This document shows, piece by piece, positions 54,708 through 62,946 of a stretch of 64,000 nt of DNA. Below the pieces are notes generated by a model. The model did no database searches. It worked only from the letters and a program-made list of their open reading frames with translations, and was not told the origin of the DNA. How positions within the stretch are numbered: position 1 is the stretch's first letter; every line of letters begins with the position of its first letter. A program made the position numbers and the translations under genes. The DNA comes from Streptomyces sp. FIT100 (lineage in GTDB: Bacteria > Actinomycetota > Actinomycetes > Streptomycetales > Streptomycetaceae): positions 980,001 through 1,044,000 of the forward strand of contig NZ_CP075715.1 of NCBI RefSeq assembly GCF_024584805.1, in the 5' to 3' direction.

Positions 54708-55842
54708 CCATGCGCTGGATCTGATTGGTGCCTTCGACGATCTGGAGCACCTTGGCCTCGCGCATCAGCCGCTCGACCGGGAAGTCGGCGGTGTAGCCGT
54801 ATCCGCCGAGGATCTGCACCGCGTCCGTGGTCACCTGCATCGCCGCGTCCGTGCAGAACAGCTTGGCCATCGCCGCCTGCCGGGAGAACGGCCTGCCCGC
54901 GTCCCGCAGGCGGGCGGCGGCCAGGTACAGCGCACGGCCGGCCTCGACCTTGGTCGCCATGTCGGCGAGCATGAAGCGCAGCCCCTGGAAGTCCGCGATG
55001 GGACGGCCGAACTGCCGCCTTCCGGTGGCGTACGCGACCGACTCGTCGAGCGCCGCCTGGGCGACGCCGACCGCGCAGGCGGCGATGCCGAGGCGCCCCG
55101 AGTCCAGCGCCGACAGCGCGATGGCGAAGCCCTGCCCCTCCTCGCCGATGCGGCGGGCGTCGGGGACGCGGACCCCGTCGAAGTGCAGCTGGGCGGTGGG
55201 CGAGCCCTTCATGCCCATCTTCTTCTCGGGCGCGGCGGCGCCGAGCCCTTCGGCGTCGCCGGGCACCAGGTAGGCCGTGACGCCGCGGGCGCCCTCCCCG
55301 CCGGAGCGGGCGAGGACGGTGTAGAAGTCGGCGACGCCGCCGTGGGTGATCCATGCCTTGGTGCCGGTGATCACCCAGTCGTCGCCGTCGCGCACGGCCT
55401 TCGTGCGCAGCGAGGCGGCGTCGGATCCGGAGGACGGCTCGGAGAGGCAGTACGCGCCGAGCAGGCCGCCCCCGAGCATCGCGGGCAGGTGCTCGGCCTG
55501 CTGTTCCTTGGTGCCGTACTGGGCCAGGGCGTGGCAGGCCAGCGAGTGCACGCTGACGCCGAGGCCCACGGTGAGGCGGGCGGCGGCGAGCTCTTCGAGC
55601 ACCTGGAGGTACACCTCGTACGGCTGGTCGCCGCCGCCGTACGCGGAGTCGTAAGGCAGGCCGAGCAGTCCGGAGTCGGACAGCAGCGAGAAGATCTCGC
55701 GCGGGAAGTGGCCCGCGTCCTCCTCCTCGGCCGCGCGGGGGGCGATCTCCCGCTGGACGATCTCCCGGACCAGGGCGATGAGATCCCTGGCCTCCTCGGT
55801 GGGCAGCGTGCGGTCCACCGGATGCGGGGCGCGGTCGGGCAT
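54670..55842 (-). CDS. Acyl-CoA dehydrogenase
   Basis: A 390-residue FAD enzyme that introduces the alpha,beta double bond in acyl-CoAs. It has the flavin-binding CLSEPSSGSDAASLRT and WITHGG blocks. The C-terminal catalytic-base signature is around VQILGGYGYTADFPVERLMRE and IVEGTNQIQRMVIA. The base would be Glu in IVEGTNQIQ, as in short/medium-chain enzymes. ATG 55842 is chosen for the GGAGGAG upstream; ATG 55881 is an alternative. It is divergent from chiD. Chain-length preference cannot be read from sequence. Confidence 0.92.
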   Translation of the reverse strand: MPDRAPHPVDRTLPTEEARDLIALVREIVQREIAPRAAEEEDAGHFPREIFSLLSDSGLLGLPYDSAYGGGDQPYEVYLQVLEELAAARLTVGLGVSVHSLACHALAQYGTKEQQAEHLPAMLGGGLLGAYCLSEPSSGSDAASLRTKAVRDGDDWVITGTKAWITHGGVADFYTVLARSGGEGARGVTAYLVPGDAEGLGAAAPEKKMGMKGSPTAQLHFDGVRVPDARRIGEEGQGFAIALSALDSGRLGIAACAVGVAQAALDESVAYATGRRQFGRPIADFQGLRFMLADMATKVEAGRALYLAAARLRDAGRPFSRQAAMAKLFCTDAAMQVTTDAVQILGGYGYTADFPVERLMREAKVLQIVEGTNQIQRMVIARHLAGPESR

Positions 55843-56082
55843 TGCGGCGCTCTCCTCCCTGTCGGGCGCTGCGGCGGTCACGCGCGAAGGGTTGGGCGGC
55901 GCCGCCGGGTGTCACCTGATGCGCCGATGCTGCCCTCCCGGATCACGGAAGTGGCTGACCAGCGGCTGTGGCGGGTCGAGTATGCCCGATCCGGGGGCGT
56001 CCGTCACGGGGTGGAATGAGTCGCTCCGCTTGCCTGCGGCCGTCCTCGGGCGCCATCCCCGCCTTTCGAAAAGCCCCTCGAA

Positions 56083-56120
56083 ATTGGTCCGAACCATTGA
56101 CCCCACTGGTCTAGTCCTTC
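56083..56120 (+). promoter_or_regulatory. Two DasR-type (dre) sites / chitinase direct repeats
   Basis: ATTGGTCCGAACCATT (56083-56098) and ACTGGTCTAGTCCTTC (56105-56120) both match the dre/chitinase repeat TGGTCTAGACCA, with the TGGTC blocks 22 bases apart. They flank or overlap a promoter with TTGACC (56097-56102), a 17-base spacer and CTACCG. This arrangement is known from Streptomyces chitinase genes, where DasR represses until glucosamine-6-phosphate accumulates. Confidence 0.85.
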
Positions 56121-56211
56121 TACCGTCGCCCTGGAGACATGACCAGTTCATGCCATGCCTGCGAAGCGCTTTCCCCCCACATTCGCTCTCCCTCCCCCAC
56201 GAGGAGACACG

Positions 56212-57489
<1,278 letters not shown>

Positions 57490-57503
57490 GCCGCAGCGGA
57501 CCG

Positions 57504-57539
57504 GAGGGGGCGGGGAACGGGTCGGTTCCCCGCCCCCTC
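57504..57539. terminator. chiD terminator
   Basis: A perfect 15-bp stem, GAGGGGGCGGGGAAC (57504-57518) with GTTCCCCGCCCCCTC (57525-57539), 6-base loop, between the stops of chiD and the convergent small gene, so probably bidirectional. Confidence 0.92.
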
Positions 57540-57541
57540 TG

Positions 57542-57682
57542 TCACAGCAGGCCGGTCTGGGTGACGAGCATCGCGAGGACGACCACGAGGACCCAGCCCA
57601 TGAGGTGCTCGACGATCTTGGGGCCGTCGTCCTTGGGCCCTCCGGTACGGGCACGGGCGGTGGTGGCGGTGGTGGCGGTCAT
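57542..57682 (-). CDS. SCO1431-like 46-residue membrane peptide
   Basis: Reading the minus strand from ATG 57682 gives a 46-residue protein: a Thr/Ala-rich N-terminus, GGPKDDGPKIVEHLMGW, then one transmembrane helix (VLVVVLAMLVTQTGLL) at the very end. I recall this as the small family named after SCO1431 in Streptomyces. Its place next to chiD matches that synteny. It is 2 bases from the chiD terminator and convergent with chiD. The function is unknown. Confidence 0.82.
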   Translation of the reverse strand: MTATTATTARARTGGPKDDGPKIVEHLMGWVLVVVLAMLVTQTGLL

Positions 57683-57779
57683 GGCTGCTCGCTCGGTCGT
57701 CGCGGTCGTGGGCGTCCTCCGTCGGAGGGTGTGACCCGTCCACAGTGCCAGTCGGCGCGCCTTCGGTCAGTGACACCGG

Positions 57780-58274
57780 TCACGGCCGCAGATGACGCCG
57801 GCGCAGCAGCAGCGCGGGGGTCGCCGCCGCCACGGCGACGGCCGCGGCGGCCACCGCCCAGACCGGGCCGGACGCGCTGTCCGCGCCGAGGGCATGGTCC
57901 ACCGACCAGGGCCCCGGACCGGTCACCGCGATGACGAGCGCCAACGCCCCGTAGACGAACGGCACTTCGTATCCGCCCTGATGGGCCCAGAACCCGGTGG
58001 CGGCGCCCGGCGCGGCCGCGACGATCATCGTGCCCGTGACGATCGCGGCCGCGAGCGGGGTCGCCGCGCCGCAGGCGAGCAGCAGCGCACCGGCGAGCTC
58101 GCAGGCGCCGGCGAGCAGGACCAGCGGCTTGCCGGGCCGGAACCCCCAGCTCTCGAAGACCGGCGCGGTGCCGCTGGGCCCCATGCCGCGAAACCAGCCG
58201 AGCAGTTTCTGGGCCGCGTGCCCGAACAGCAGCCCCGCCAGCAGCAGACGCAGGAGCAGCAGCCCGGCGCTCAT
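57780..58274 (-). CDS. DoxX-family membrane protein
   Basis: A 164-residue protein with four membrane helices, starting LLLLRLLLAGLLFGHAAQKLLGWF, the DoxX signature (HAAQK-x-L-G-W-F). DoxX-like proteins are quinone- or redox-linked membrane subunits. The start overlaps the stop of the LigA-like gene by 4 bases (ATGA), so it belongs to the ring-cleavage operon and is its last gene. Confidence 0.87.
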   Translation of the reverse strand: MSAGLLLLRLLLAGLLFGHAAQKLLGWFRGMGPSGTAPVFESWGFRPGKPLVLLAGACELAGALLLACGAATPLAAAIVTGTMIVAAAPGAATGFWAHQGGYEVPFVYGALALVIAVTGPGPWSVDHALGADSASGPVWAVAAAAVAVAAATPALLLRRRHLRP

Positions 58275-58630
58275 GTCGCGATGTCCGGGTACGGGAGGGA
58301 GAAGTGCGCCAACTGCTCGGCGTACAGCTTCTGGAAGCCAAGCCCTTCGTGGTCGCGCTCGAACATCGCGATGAAGAGCGTCAGGGTGAGGAAGGGGTGG
58401 GCGCCGAGCTCGAACAGCCTGGGGTGGTCGTGGGACGCGAGCGCCTCGCGCTCGGCGTCGTCGAACGTCAGCCAGGTCGACGACTCGCCGCTGGTGCAGT
58501 TGAGGAGGGTGTTGGCCACGTTCGCCTCCCACCACTCGACCGTGCCGCGCGGGTCGTTCCGGTACCGCTCCACCAGTTCGGGGTCGCGGTCGACGGTGTA
58601 GAGGAACTTGTTCAGCAGGTACCTGCTCAT
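58271..58630 (-). CDS. LigA-like extradiol dioxygenase small subunit
   Basis: A 119-residue all-helical protein of the protocatechuate 4,5-dioxygenase alpha-subunit type (LYTVDRDPELVERYRNDP, then a C-terminal HHxx-free cap). In LigAB the small subunit closes over the active site of LigB. Here it is encoded downstream of the large subunit rather than upstream, with 4-base overlaps on both sides. Its pairing with the LigB-like protein is clear from context. Confidence 0.82.
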   Translation of the reverse strand: MSRYLLNKFLYTVDRDPELVERYRNDPRGTVEWWEANVANTLLNCTSGESSTWLTFDDAEREALASHDHPRLFELGAHPFLTLTLFIAMFERDHEGLGFQKLYAEQLAHFSLPYPDIAT

Positions 58631-59490
58631 GCCCGGACTCCCTTCGGGTACCAGGTGAAGTACGCCTCCATGGTGTGGAACAGGTCGAGGGTGTCGACAT
58701 GGTCGGCCTTGGCGCCCTCGCCGGCGACGCCCATCATCAGCATGAAGTCCATGAAGCCGTGCGTGGCGTTCCCGGGCCGGTGCAGGCTGTCGAGGGTGAC
58801 CTCGGAGAGACAGCCCTCGATGTCCCCCTCGGCGATCCACTCGACCGCGCGGCGGTCGAACTCCGGGTCGGGTCCGTGCTCGCCGAACTGGCGCGGGCCG
58901 CCGAGCTCCAGCGACAGGTGCCCGGTGCCGATGACGGCGACGCGCTGGTCCGCCGGCCAGCCCTCGATGATCTCGCGGATGCTCCGCCCCAGTTGGACGA
59001 AGCGCTTCGGCTGCGGCAGCGGCGGGGCGAAGATGTTGGTGTAGATCGGCACGATCGGCAGGTCGGCCTCGGGTCGCAGCGTGATGATCGGGCAGGTGAT
59101 CGAGTGGTCGATCCGCAGCTCGTTGCTGAAGGCCAGGTCGAAGCCGGCGTCCAGGCCCTGGCGCAACACATGGGCGGAGAGCTCCTCATGCCCCTTCAGG
59201 AGCATCTTCGGCAGGCCGAACTCGCGCTCCTCGTTGAAGAAGTTCGCGTCGTAGAACGGTGCCTTGCCGACCAGGAACTGCGGCATGTTGTCCAGCCACA
59301 GCTGGTGGAAGTGGTCGGAGCCGACCATGACCAGCACATCGGGGCGGGCCCGGGTCAGGGTCTCCCGGAATCTCTCGATCTTCGCGACCCATGCGTCGGC
59401 GAACGGCGGCCGGTCCTCGCCGGTCGCCGTGCTGGCCCGGTAGTAGAAGGGATGATGGGTCGAGGCGATGACCGCAACCAGTTCTGCCAT
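58627..59490 (-). CDS. LigB-like class III extradiol dioxygenase
   Basis: A 287-residue non-haem Fe(II) ring-cleaving enzyme of the LigB superfamily. Metal-ligand candidates are His12 in STHHPF and the His of VGSDHFHQLW. A further conserved His is in GTGHLSLELG, in the place of the LigB catalytic base. It probably needs the LigA-like subunit encoded downstream. Substrates in this family include protocatechuate, gallate and other catechols; the substrate here is not evident. ATG 59490 follows AAGGA; a start at 59514 is possible. Confidence 0.86.
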   Translation of the reverse strand: MAELVAVIASTHHPFYYRASTATGEDRPPFADAWVAKIERFRETLTRARPDVLVMVGSDHFHQLWLDNMPQFLVGKAPFYDANFFNEEREFGLPKMLLKGHEELSAHVLRQGLDAGFDLAFSNELRIDHSITCPIITLRPEADLPIVPIYTNIFAPPLPQPKRFVQLGRSIREIIEGWPADQRVAVIGTGHLSLELGGPRQFGEHGPDPEFDRRAVEWIAEGDIEGCLSEVTLDSLHRPGNATHGFMDFMLMMGVAGEGAKADHVDTLDLFHTMEAYFTWYPKGVRA

Positions 59491-59545
59491 GGTGATTCCT
59501 TCATCGGCTGCCATCTCGGGTGCTCTGACTGGTGCTGCGCTGCGT

Positions 59546-59565
59546 TGTGCTGTGCTGTGCTGTGC
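59546..59565. repeat. TGTGC pentamer array
   Basis: Four TGTGC pentamers in tandem, followed by scattered GTGCT and GTGCG variants to about 59620. They lie in the 143-base gap between the citryl-CoA-lyase-like and LigB-like genes. Confidence 0.7.
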
Positions 59566-59633
59566 TGGCTGCGTGGTGCTGTGCTTGGTGCGTTGTGCCG
59601 AGTCGTGCGGAGCCGTTCGGACCGCCGCGCGGG

Positions 59634-60467
59634 TCAGCCGCCGGGCGGGGCGACGTACCGGGCGTTGCGGTCGACGGACAGATAGACGTCCATTCCGAGG
59701 GGTGAGCGCTGCTCCTCGGCGAGGTGCCCGAGCAGACCGGCCGCCCGCGCCAGCAGTGCGAAGCCGCGCAACAGACCGACGGGCAGGCCGAGATCGGCCA
59801 GGGCCGCACCGCACACCCCGGCGCCGTTGAGCGGGAGGGTACGGCCGAGGACCTTCGGGTGGACCCGGCCGACGGCCTCGAACAGCCGCAGGTGCGGCCC
59901 CTTGAGCCCGTTCTCCTCGGCGATCCCCAGCAGCACCGGCGTCCGGGGGTCCTGGACCTTGTGGACCGGGTGCCCGAGTCCCGGGACGAGCCGCCCCTGC
60001 GACCGGGCCGCCCGCACCGTCTTCAGTGCCAGCTCGTCCCAGCCCGCGTCGTCGCCGTCGCCGGGCAGTGGTCCGTCGTGGGCGGACACGGTCTCGTGCA
60101 GGAAGGCGCCGCAGTCCTCGGTCACGCCGAGGAAGCGCGAGCCGCCGCCGAGCAGGCCGGCCGCGAGCGCCCCCTGTACGGAGTCCGGAGCGGACAGGTA
60201 CGTCAGCCGGGCCGCGATCGCCGTCGGCGTGAACCCGTGGTCGGCAAGCGCGACGAGGACGGCCTCGAAGACGCGGACCTCGCCCGGCTCCGGGCGGCGC
60301 TGGGTGACCAGCCACAAGGCCAGCTCGCCGAAGCCGACCTTGCCCATCAGCTCGCCGGCCAGGTCGTGGCCGAGCAGGGTGATGGTGCTGGCGTCCGATG
60401 TGCCCAGCGAGGTCGGGTACGAGGTCGCTTGCTGCGGCGGTCGGCCCGTCGCCGGTTGCTGTTCCAC
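59634..60467 (-). CDS. Citrate-synthase-superfamily protein, citryl-CoA-lyase-like
   Basis: The 277-residue protein is shorter than citrate synthase (about 430) and resembles the C-terminal citryl-CoA lyase part of ATP-citrate lyase and stand-alone citryl-CoA lyases. Active-site blocks are VPGLGHPVHKVQDPR (His) and LARAAGLLGHLAEEQRSP. Such enzymes split citryl-CoA to acetyl-CoA and oxaloacetate or act on methyl analogues. With the CoA-transferase next door it may cleave a CoA-activated tricarboxylate arising from ring cleavage; that is inference. GTG 60467 follows AAGGAG. Confidence 0.78.
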   Translation of the reverse strand: MEQQPATGRPPQQATSYPTSLGTSDASTITLLGHDLAGELMGKVGFGELALWLVTQRRPEPGEVRVFEAVLVALADHGFTPTAIAARLTYLSAPDSVQGALAAGLLGGGSRFLGVTEDCGAFLHETVSAHDGPLPGDGDDAGWDELALKTVRAARSQGRLVPGLGHPVHKVQDPRTPVLLGIAEENGLKGPHLRLFEAVGRVHPKVLGRTLPLNGAGVCGAALADLGLPVGLLRGFALLARAAGLLGHLAEEQRSPLGMDVYLSVDRNARYVAPPGG

Positions 60468-60504
60468 GGTGCTGCTCCTTCGGTCGGGGGCCGGCAGCGG
60501 CCAC

Positions 60505-60564
60505 GGGCTTCGGCGAGGGTTTCGGCGAGGGTTTCGGCGAGGGTTTCGGCGACGGGTTCGGCGA
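60505..60564. repeat. Five 12-bp tandem repeats
   Basis: GGGTTTCGGCGA is exact at 60517, 60529 and 60541, with one-base variants at 60505 (GGGCTTCGGCGA) and a two-base variant at 60553 (CGGGTTCGGCGA). It fills the spacer between caiB-like and the lyase-like gene. Confidence 0.9.
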
Positions 60565-60568
60565 CCGC

Positions 60569-61750
60569 TCAGCCGCGCGGGGCCGTGAGCCAGGCACGCA
60601 ACTCGGCGCCGTGCTCGTCCAGGCCCGGCGGGGGCAGCCGGTAGCGCGGCGGAGTGGCCGAGAACGAGATCGGATGCCGCACCGTCGGTACGGCCGCGTC
60701 CCCCTCGCCGACCACGACCACCGGGTCGAGGCCCACTTCCTCGGCGAACGCGACGCCTTCGTCGATGGTGTTGATGGGCGCGCACGGCACCCCCGCGGCG
60801 AGCAGTTCGTGGAACAGGTCCTTCTTGGTGCGCTCTGCCAGGCGCTCCACCAGCAGTGGCCGCAGTTGTTCGCGATGGGCGGTGCGGTCCTGGTTGCGGG
60901 CGAAGCGCGGGTCGCCCGGGAGGTCGGGGAGTCCGAGCACCTCGCACAGCCTCGCGAACTGGCCGTCGTTGCCGGCGATGACGATGAGTTCGCCGTCGGC
61001 GACGGGCAGGGGCTCGTACGGGAACAGACTCGGGTGGGCGTTGCCCATCCGTCGGGGGACGTCGCCGCCCGCCACGTAGGCGCTGGAGTGGTTGACCAGG
61101 CCGGAGAGCGCGGACGAGAGCAGATTGACCTCGAGGCGCTGGCCGGTGCCGGTCAGGTCGCGGTGGTGCAGTGCGGCGAGGATGCCGATCGTGGCGTGCA
61201 TGCCGGTCATCACGTCGAAGACCGAGATGCCGGCCCGGTAGGGCGGGCCGTCCGGGTCGCCGGTCAGGCTCATGAGCCCGGAGATCGCCTGCACCATCAG
61301 GTCGTACCCGGGCAGGGCGGTGTCGGCGCGGGAGCCGAATCCGCTGATCGAGGCGTAGACGACGCCCGGGTTCAGGTCCCGGACGGCGTCGTAGTCCAGA
61401 CCGAACCGCGCCAGCCCGCCCGGCTTGAAGTTCTCGATCACGACATCGGCGCGTGCGGCGAGTTCACGGGCCAGCGCCGCGTCGTTCCCGTCCTTGAGGT
61501 CCAGGGCCAGGGACCGCTTGTTCCGGTTGACGGCCAGGTAGTAGGTGGAGACCTCGTCGCGCACCGGCGGGAGCCAGGTGCGCGTGTCGTCTCCCCCGGG
61601 GCTCTCCACCTTGATCACTTCGGCGCCCATGTCCGCGAGCAGCATGGTCGCGTACGGACCGGCGAGGATGCGCGAGAAATCGGCCACCAGCAGTCCGCGC
61701 AGAGGCCCGCGGGCGCTGCTGTCGCCGGACCGAGCCGTTTCATCCTCCAT
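60569..61750 (-). CDS. Class III CoA-transferase (CaiB/BaiF/Frc family)
   Basis: A 393-residue family III CoA-transferase that moves CoA between carboxylic acids. The N-terminal block LVADFSRILAGPYATMLLADMGAEVIKVE and the catalytic Asp region ISVFDVMTGMHA are recognisable. It is the first gene of the ring-cleavage operon after the IclR gene. A perfect 12-bp palindrome lies 29-56 bases upstream of its ATG. The acceptor acid is unknown; succinyl-CoA or acetyl-CoA is the usual donor in the family. Confidence 0.88.
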   Translation of the reverse strand: MEDETARSGDSSARGPLRGLLVADFSRILAGPYATMLLADMGAEVIKVESPGGDDTRTWLPPVRDEVSTYYLAVNRNKRSLALDLKDGNDAALARELAARADVVIENFKPGGLARFGLDYDAVRDLNPGVVYASISGFGSRADTALPGYDLMVQAISGLMSLTGDPDGPPYRAGISVFDVMTGMHATIGILAALHHRDLTGTGQRLEVNLLSSALSGLVNHSSAYVAGGDVPRRMGNAHPSLFPYEPLPVADGELIVIAGNDGQFARLCEVLGLPDLPGDPRFARNQDRTAHREQLRPLLVERLAERTKKDLFHELLAAGVPCAPINTIDEGVAFAEEVGLDPVVVVGEGDAAVPTVRHPISFSATPPRYRLPPPGLDEHGAELRAWLTAPRG

Positions 61751-61778
61751 GCCTCAGCACTCCCTTTGACCCATTGCC

Positions 61779-61806
61779 CGCTGTACGGACATTCGTCCGT
61801 ACAGCG
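61779..61806. promoter_or_regulatory. Perfect palindrome, probable IclR operator
   Basis: CGCTGTACGGAC (61779-61790), ATTC, GTCCGTACAGCG (61795-61806): 12-bp arms, perfect symmetry. It lies between iclR and the CoA-transferase, just upstream of the latter. The core ACGGAC-N4-GTCCGT recurs at 62857. Confidence 0.8.
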
Positions 61807-61854
61807 AAAGTCTCAGGAGTACCTGGAGTACGTGTCAAGACTCGGGCGGGAGAA

Positions 61855-62658
61855 TCAGGTGACGGGCCGCCGTGGGATCGCGTCGTAGCGCGCGAAGTCG
61901 GCGCTCACATCACCGGCCGCCTGCAGGAGCAGCGGCAGGTACTCCCCCGTCAGCGTCTCCACCGAGGTCTCCGCGGCGTGCACCGTCACGTTCATCGCGG
62001 CGATCACCCGGCCGGTGCCGTCGCGCAGCGGCGCCGCCACCGACCGGATGCCGGCGGCGAGTTCCTGGTCGGTCAGCGTCCAGCCCTTGGCCCGCACCTC
62101 CCGCAGCGTCGCGTCCAGCTCCGGCCGGTCCAGGCCGCGGCGCGGCTCGACCCCGGCCCGGCTCGGCTCCGCCAGCGCCTTGTCCAGCTCCTCGGGCTCA
62201 AGGCCGGCGAGCAGCACCTTGCCCAGCGAGGTCTGGGGGGCGGGGAAGCGGGTGCCGATGCTCACCGACAGGGCGATGATCTTCGGCACGGCGACCCGGG
62301 CGACATAGACGATGTCGGAACCGTCCAGCTGTGCGATGGAGGTCGACTCGTGGGTCCGGGCGACCAGGCGCTCCATGTGCGGGCGGGCCACCCCCCACAG
62401 CCCCATGGCCTGCACATAGGTCAGGCCGAGTTCGAGCACCCGGGCGGTCAGGGTGAATCCGCCCGCCGGGAGTGCGCGTACGTACCCCAGCGATTCGAGG
62501 GTCAGCAGGATCCGGCGCGCGGTCGGGCGGGCCAGGCCGGTGGCCGTGGCCACCTCGCTCAGGGTCATGACGGGCGCGTGCGGGTCGAACGCCTTGATGA
62601 CGTCGAATCCGCGGGCGATCGCCTCGATGAAGTTCGGGTCGTCGTCGCGACGAGGCAC
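61855..62658 (-). CDS. IclR-family regulator (PcaR/PcaU-like)
   Basis: A 267-residue protein with an N-terminal winged helix (MTLSEVATATGLARPTARRILLTL) and a GAF-like C-terminal domain (LTDQELAAGIRSVAAPLRDG). This is the PcaR/PcaU group that controls protocatechuate-type catabolism. GTG 62658 follows AGGAG. It sits between the ring-cleavage operon and a divergent amidohydrolase, with palindromes in both intergenic regions, and is the obvious local regulator. Confidence 0.92.
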   Translation of the reverse strand: MPRRDDDPNFIEAIARGFDVIKAFDPHAPVMTLSEVATATGLARPTARRILLTLESLGYVRALPAGGFTLTARVLELGLTYVQAMGLWGVARPHMERLVARTHESTSIAQLDGSDIVYVARVAVPKIIALSVSIGTRFPAPQTSLGKVLLAGLEPEELDKALAEPSRAGVEPRRGLDRPELDATLREVRAKGWTLTDQELAAGIRSVAAPLRDGTGRVIAAMNVTVHAAETSVETLTGEYLPLLLQAAGDVSADFARYDAIPRRPVT

Positions 62659-62720
62659 GGTGGCTCCTGCTGCTCGGAGGTGTGGGCGCCGCCAGGCGGT
62701 CCCGCCCAGAGCCTAGCTTC

Positions 62721-62755
62721 CCTGGTCCGTCCGTCCGCATGACGGACGGACCAGG
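62721..62755. promoter_or_regulatory. 15-bp inverted repeat upstream of iclR
   Basis: CCTGGTCCGTCCGTC (62721-62735), CGCAT, GACGGACGGACCAGG (62741-62755): perfect 15-bp arms, 63 bases before the iclR start. It may be an autoregulatory operator or, since GTCCGTCC-CGCAT-GGACGGAC can form a hairpin, an RNA structure. Confidence 0.7.
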
Positions 62756-62855
62756 CACCGCCACGCTTCCGAGTCCGGCTTCCGCGGTCTTGTGCGGAGT
62801 ATTGACAGCCTCCCCGGCTCGACCCATGGTTACGCCAACGCCCCGACGTCCGCCA

Positions 62856-62873
62856 AACGGACAGTCGTCCGTT
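62856..62873. promoter_or_regulatory. Second IclR-type palindrome, amidohydrolase promoter
   Basis: AACGGAC-AGTC-GTCCGTT shares the ACGGAC-N4-GTCCGT core with the palindrome at 61779. It lies 74-91 bases before the amidohydrolase ATG. Confidence 0.72.
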
Positions 62874-62946
62874 CATTGGCCGGAGCGGGGAACGGGCGCA
62901 GCGACCAGCGGCCGGCCACCAGCGACGTAGGAGTCGGAGGAGCCGA

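Noticed and set aside
60398..60597. Protein segments made of GFGEGFGE or PKPSPKPS repeats
   Set aside because: These come from the 12-bp intergenic tandem repeat read in two frames between two well-defined genes.
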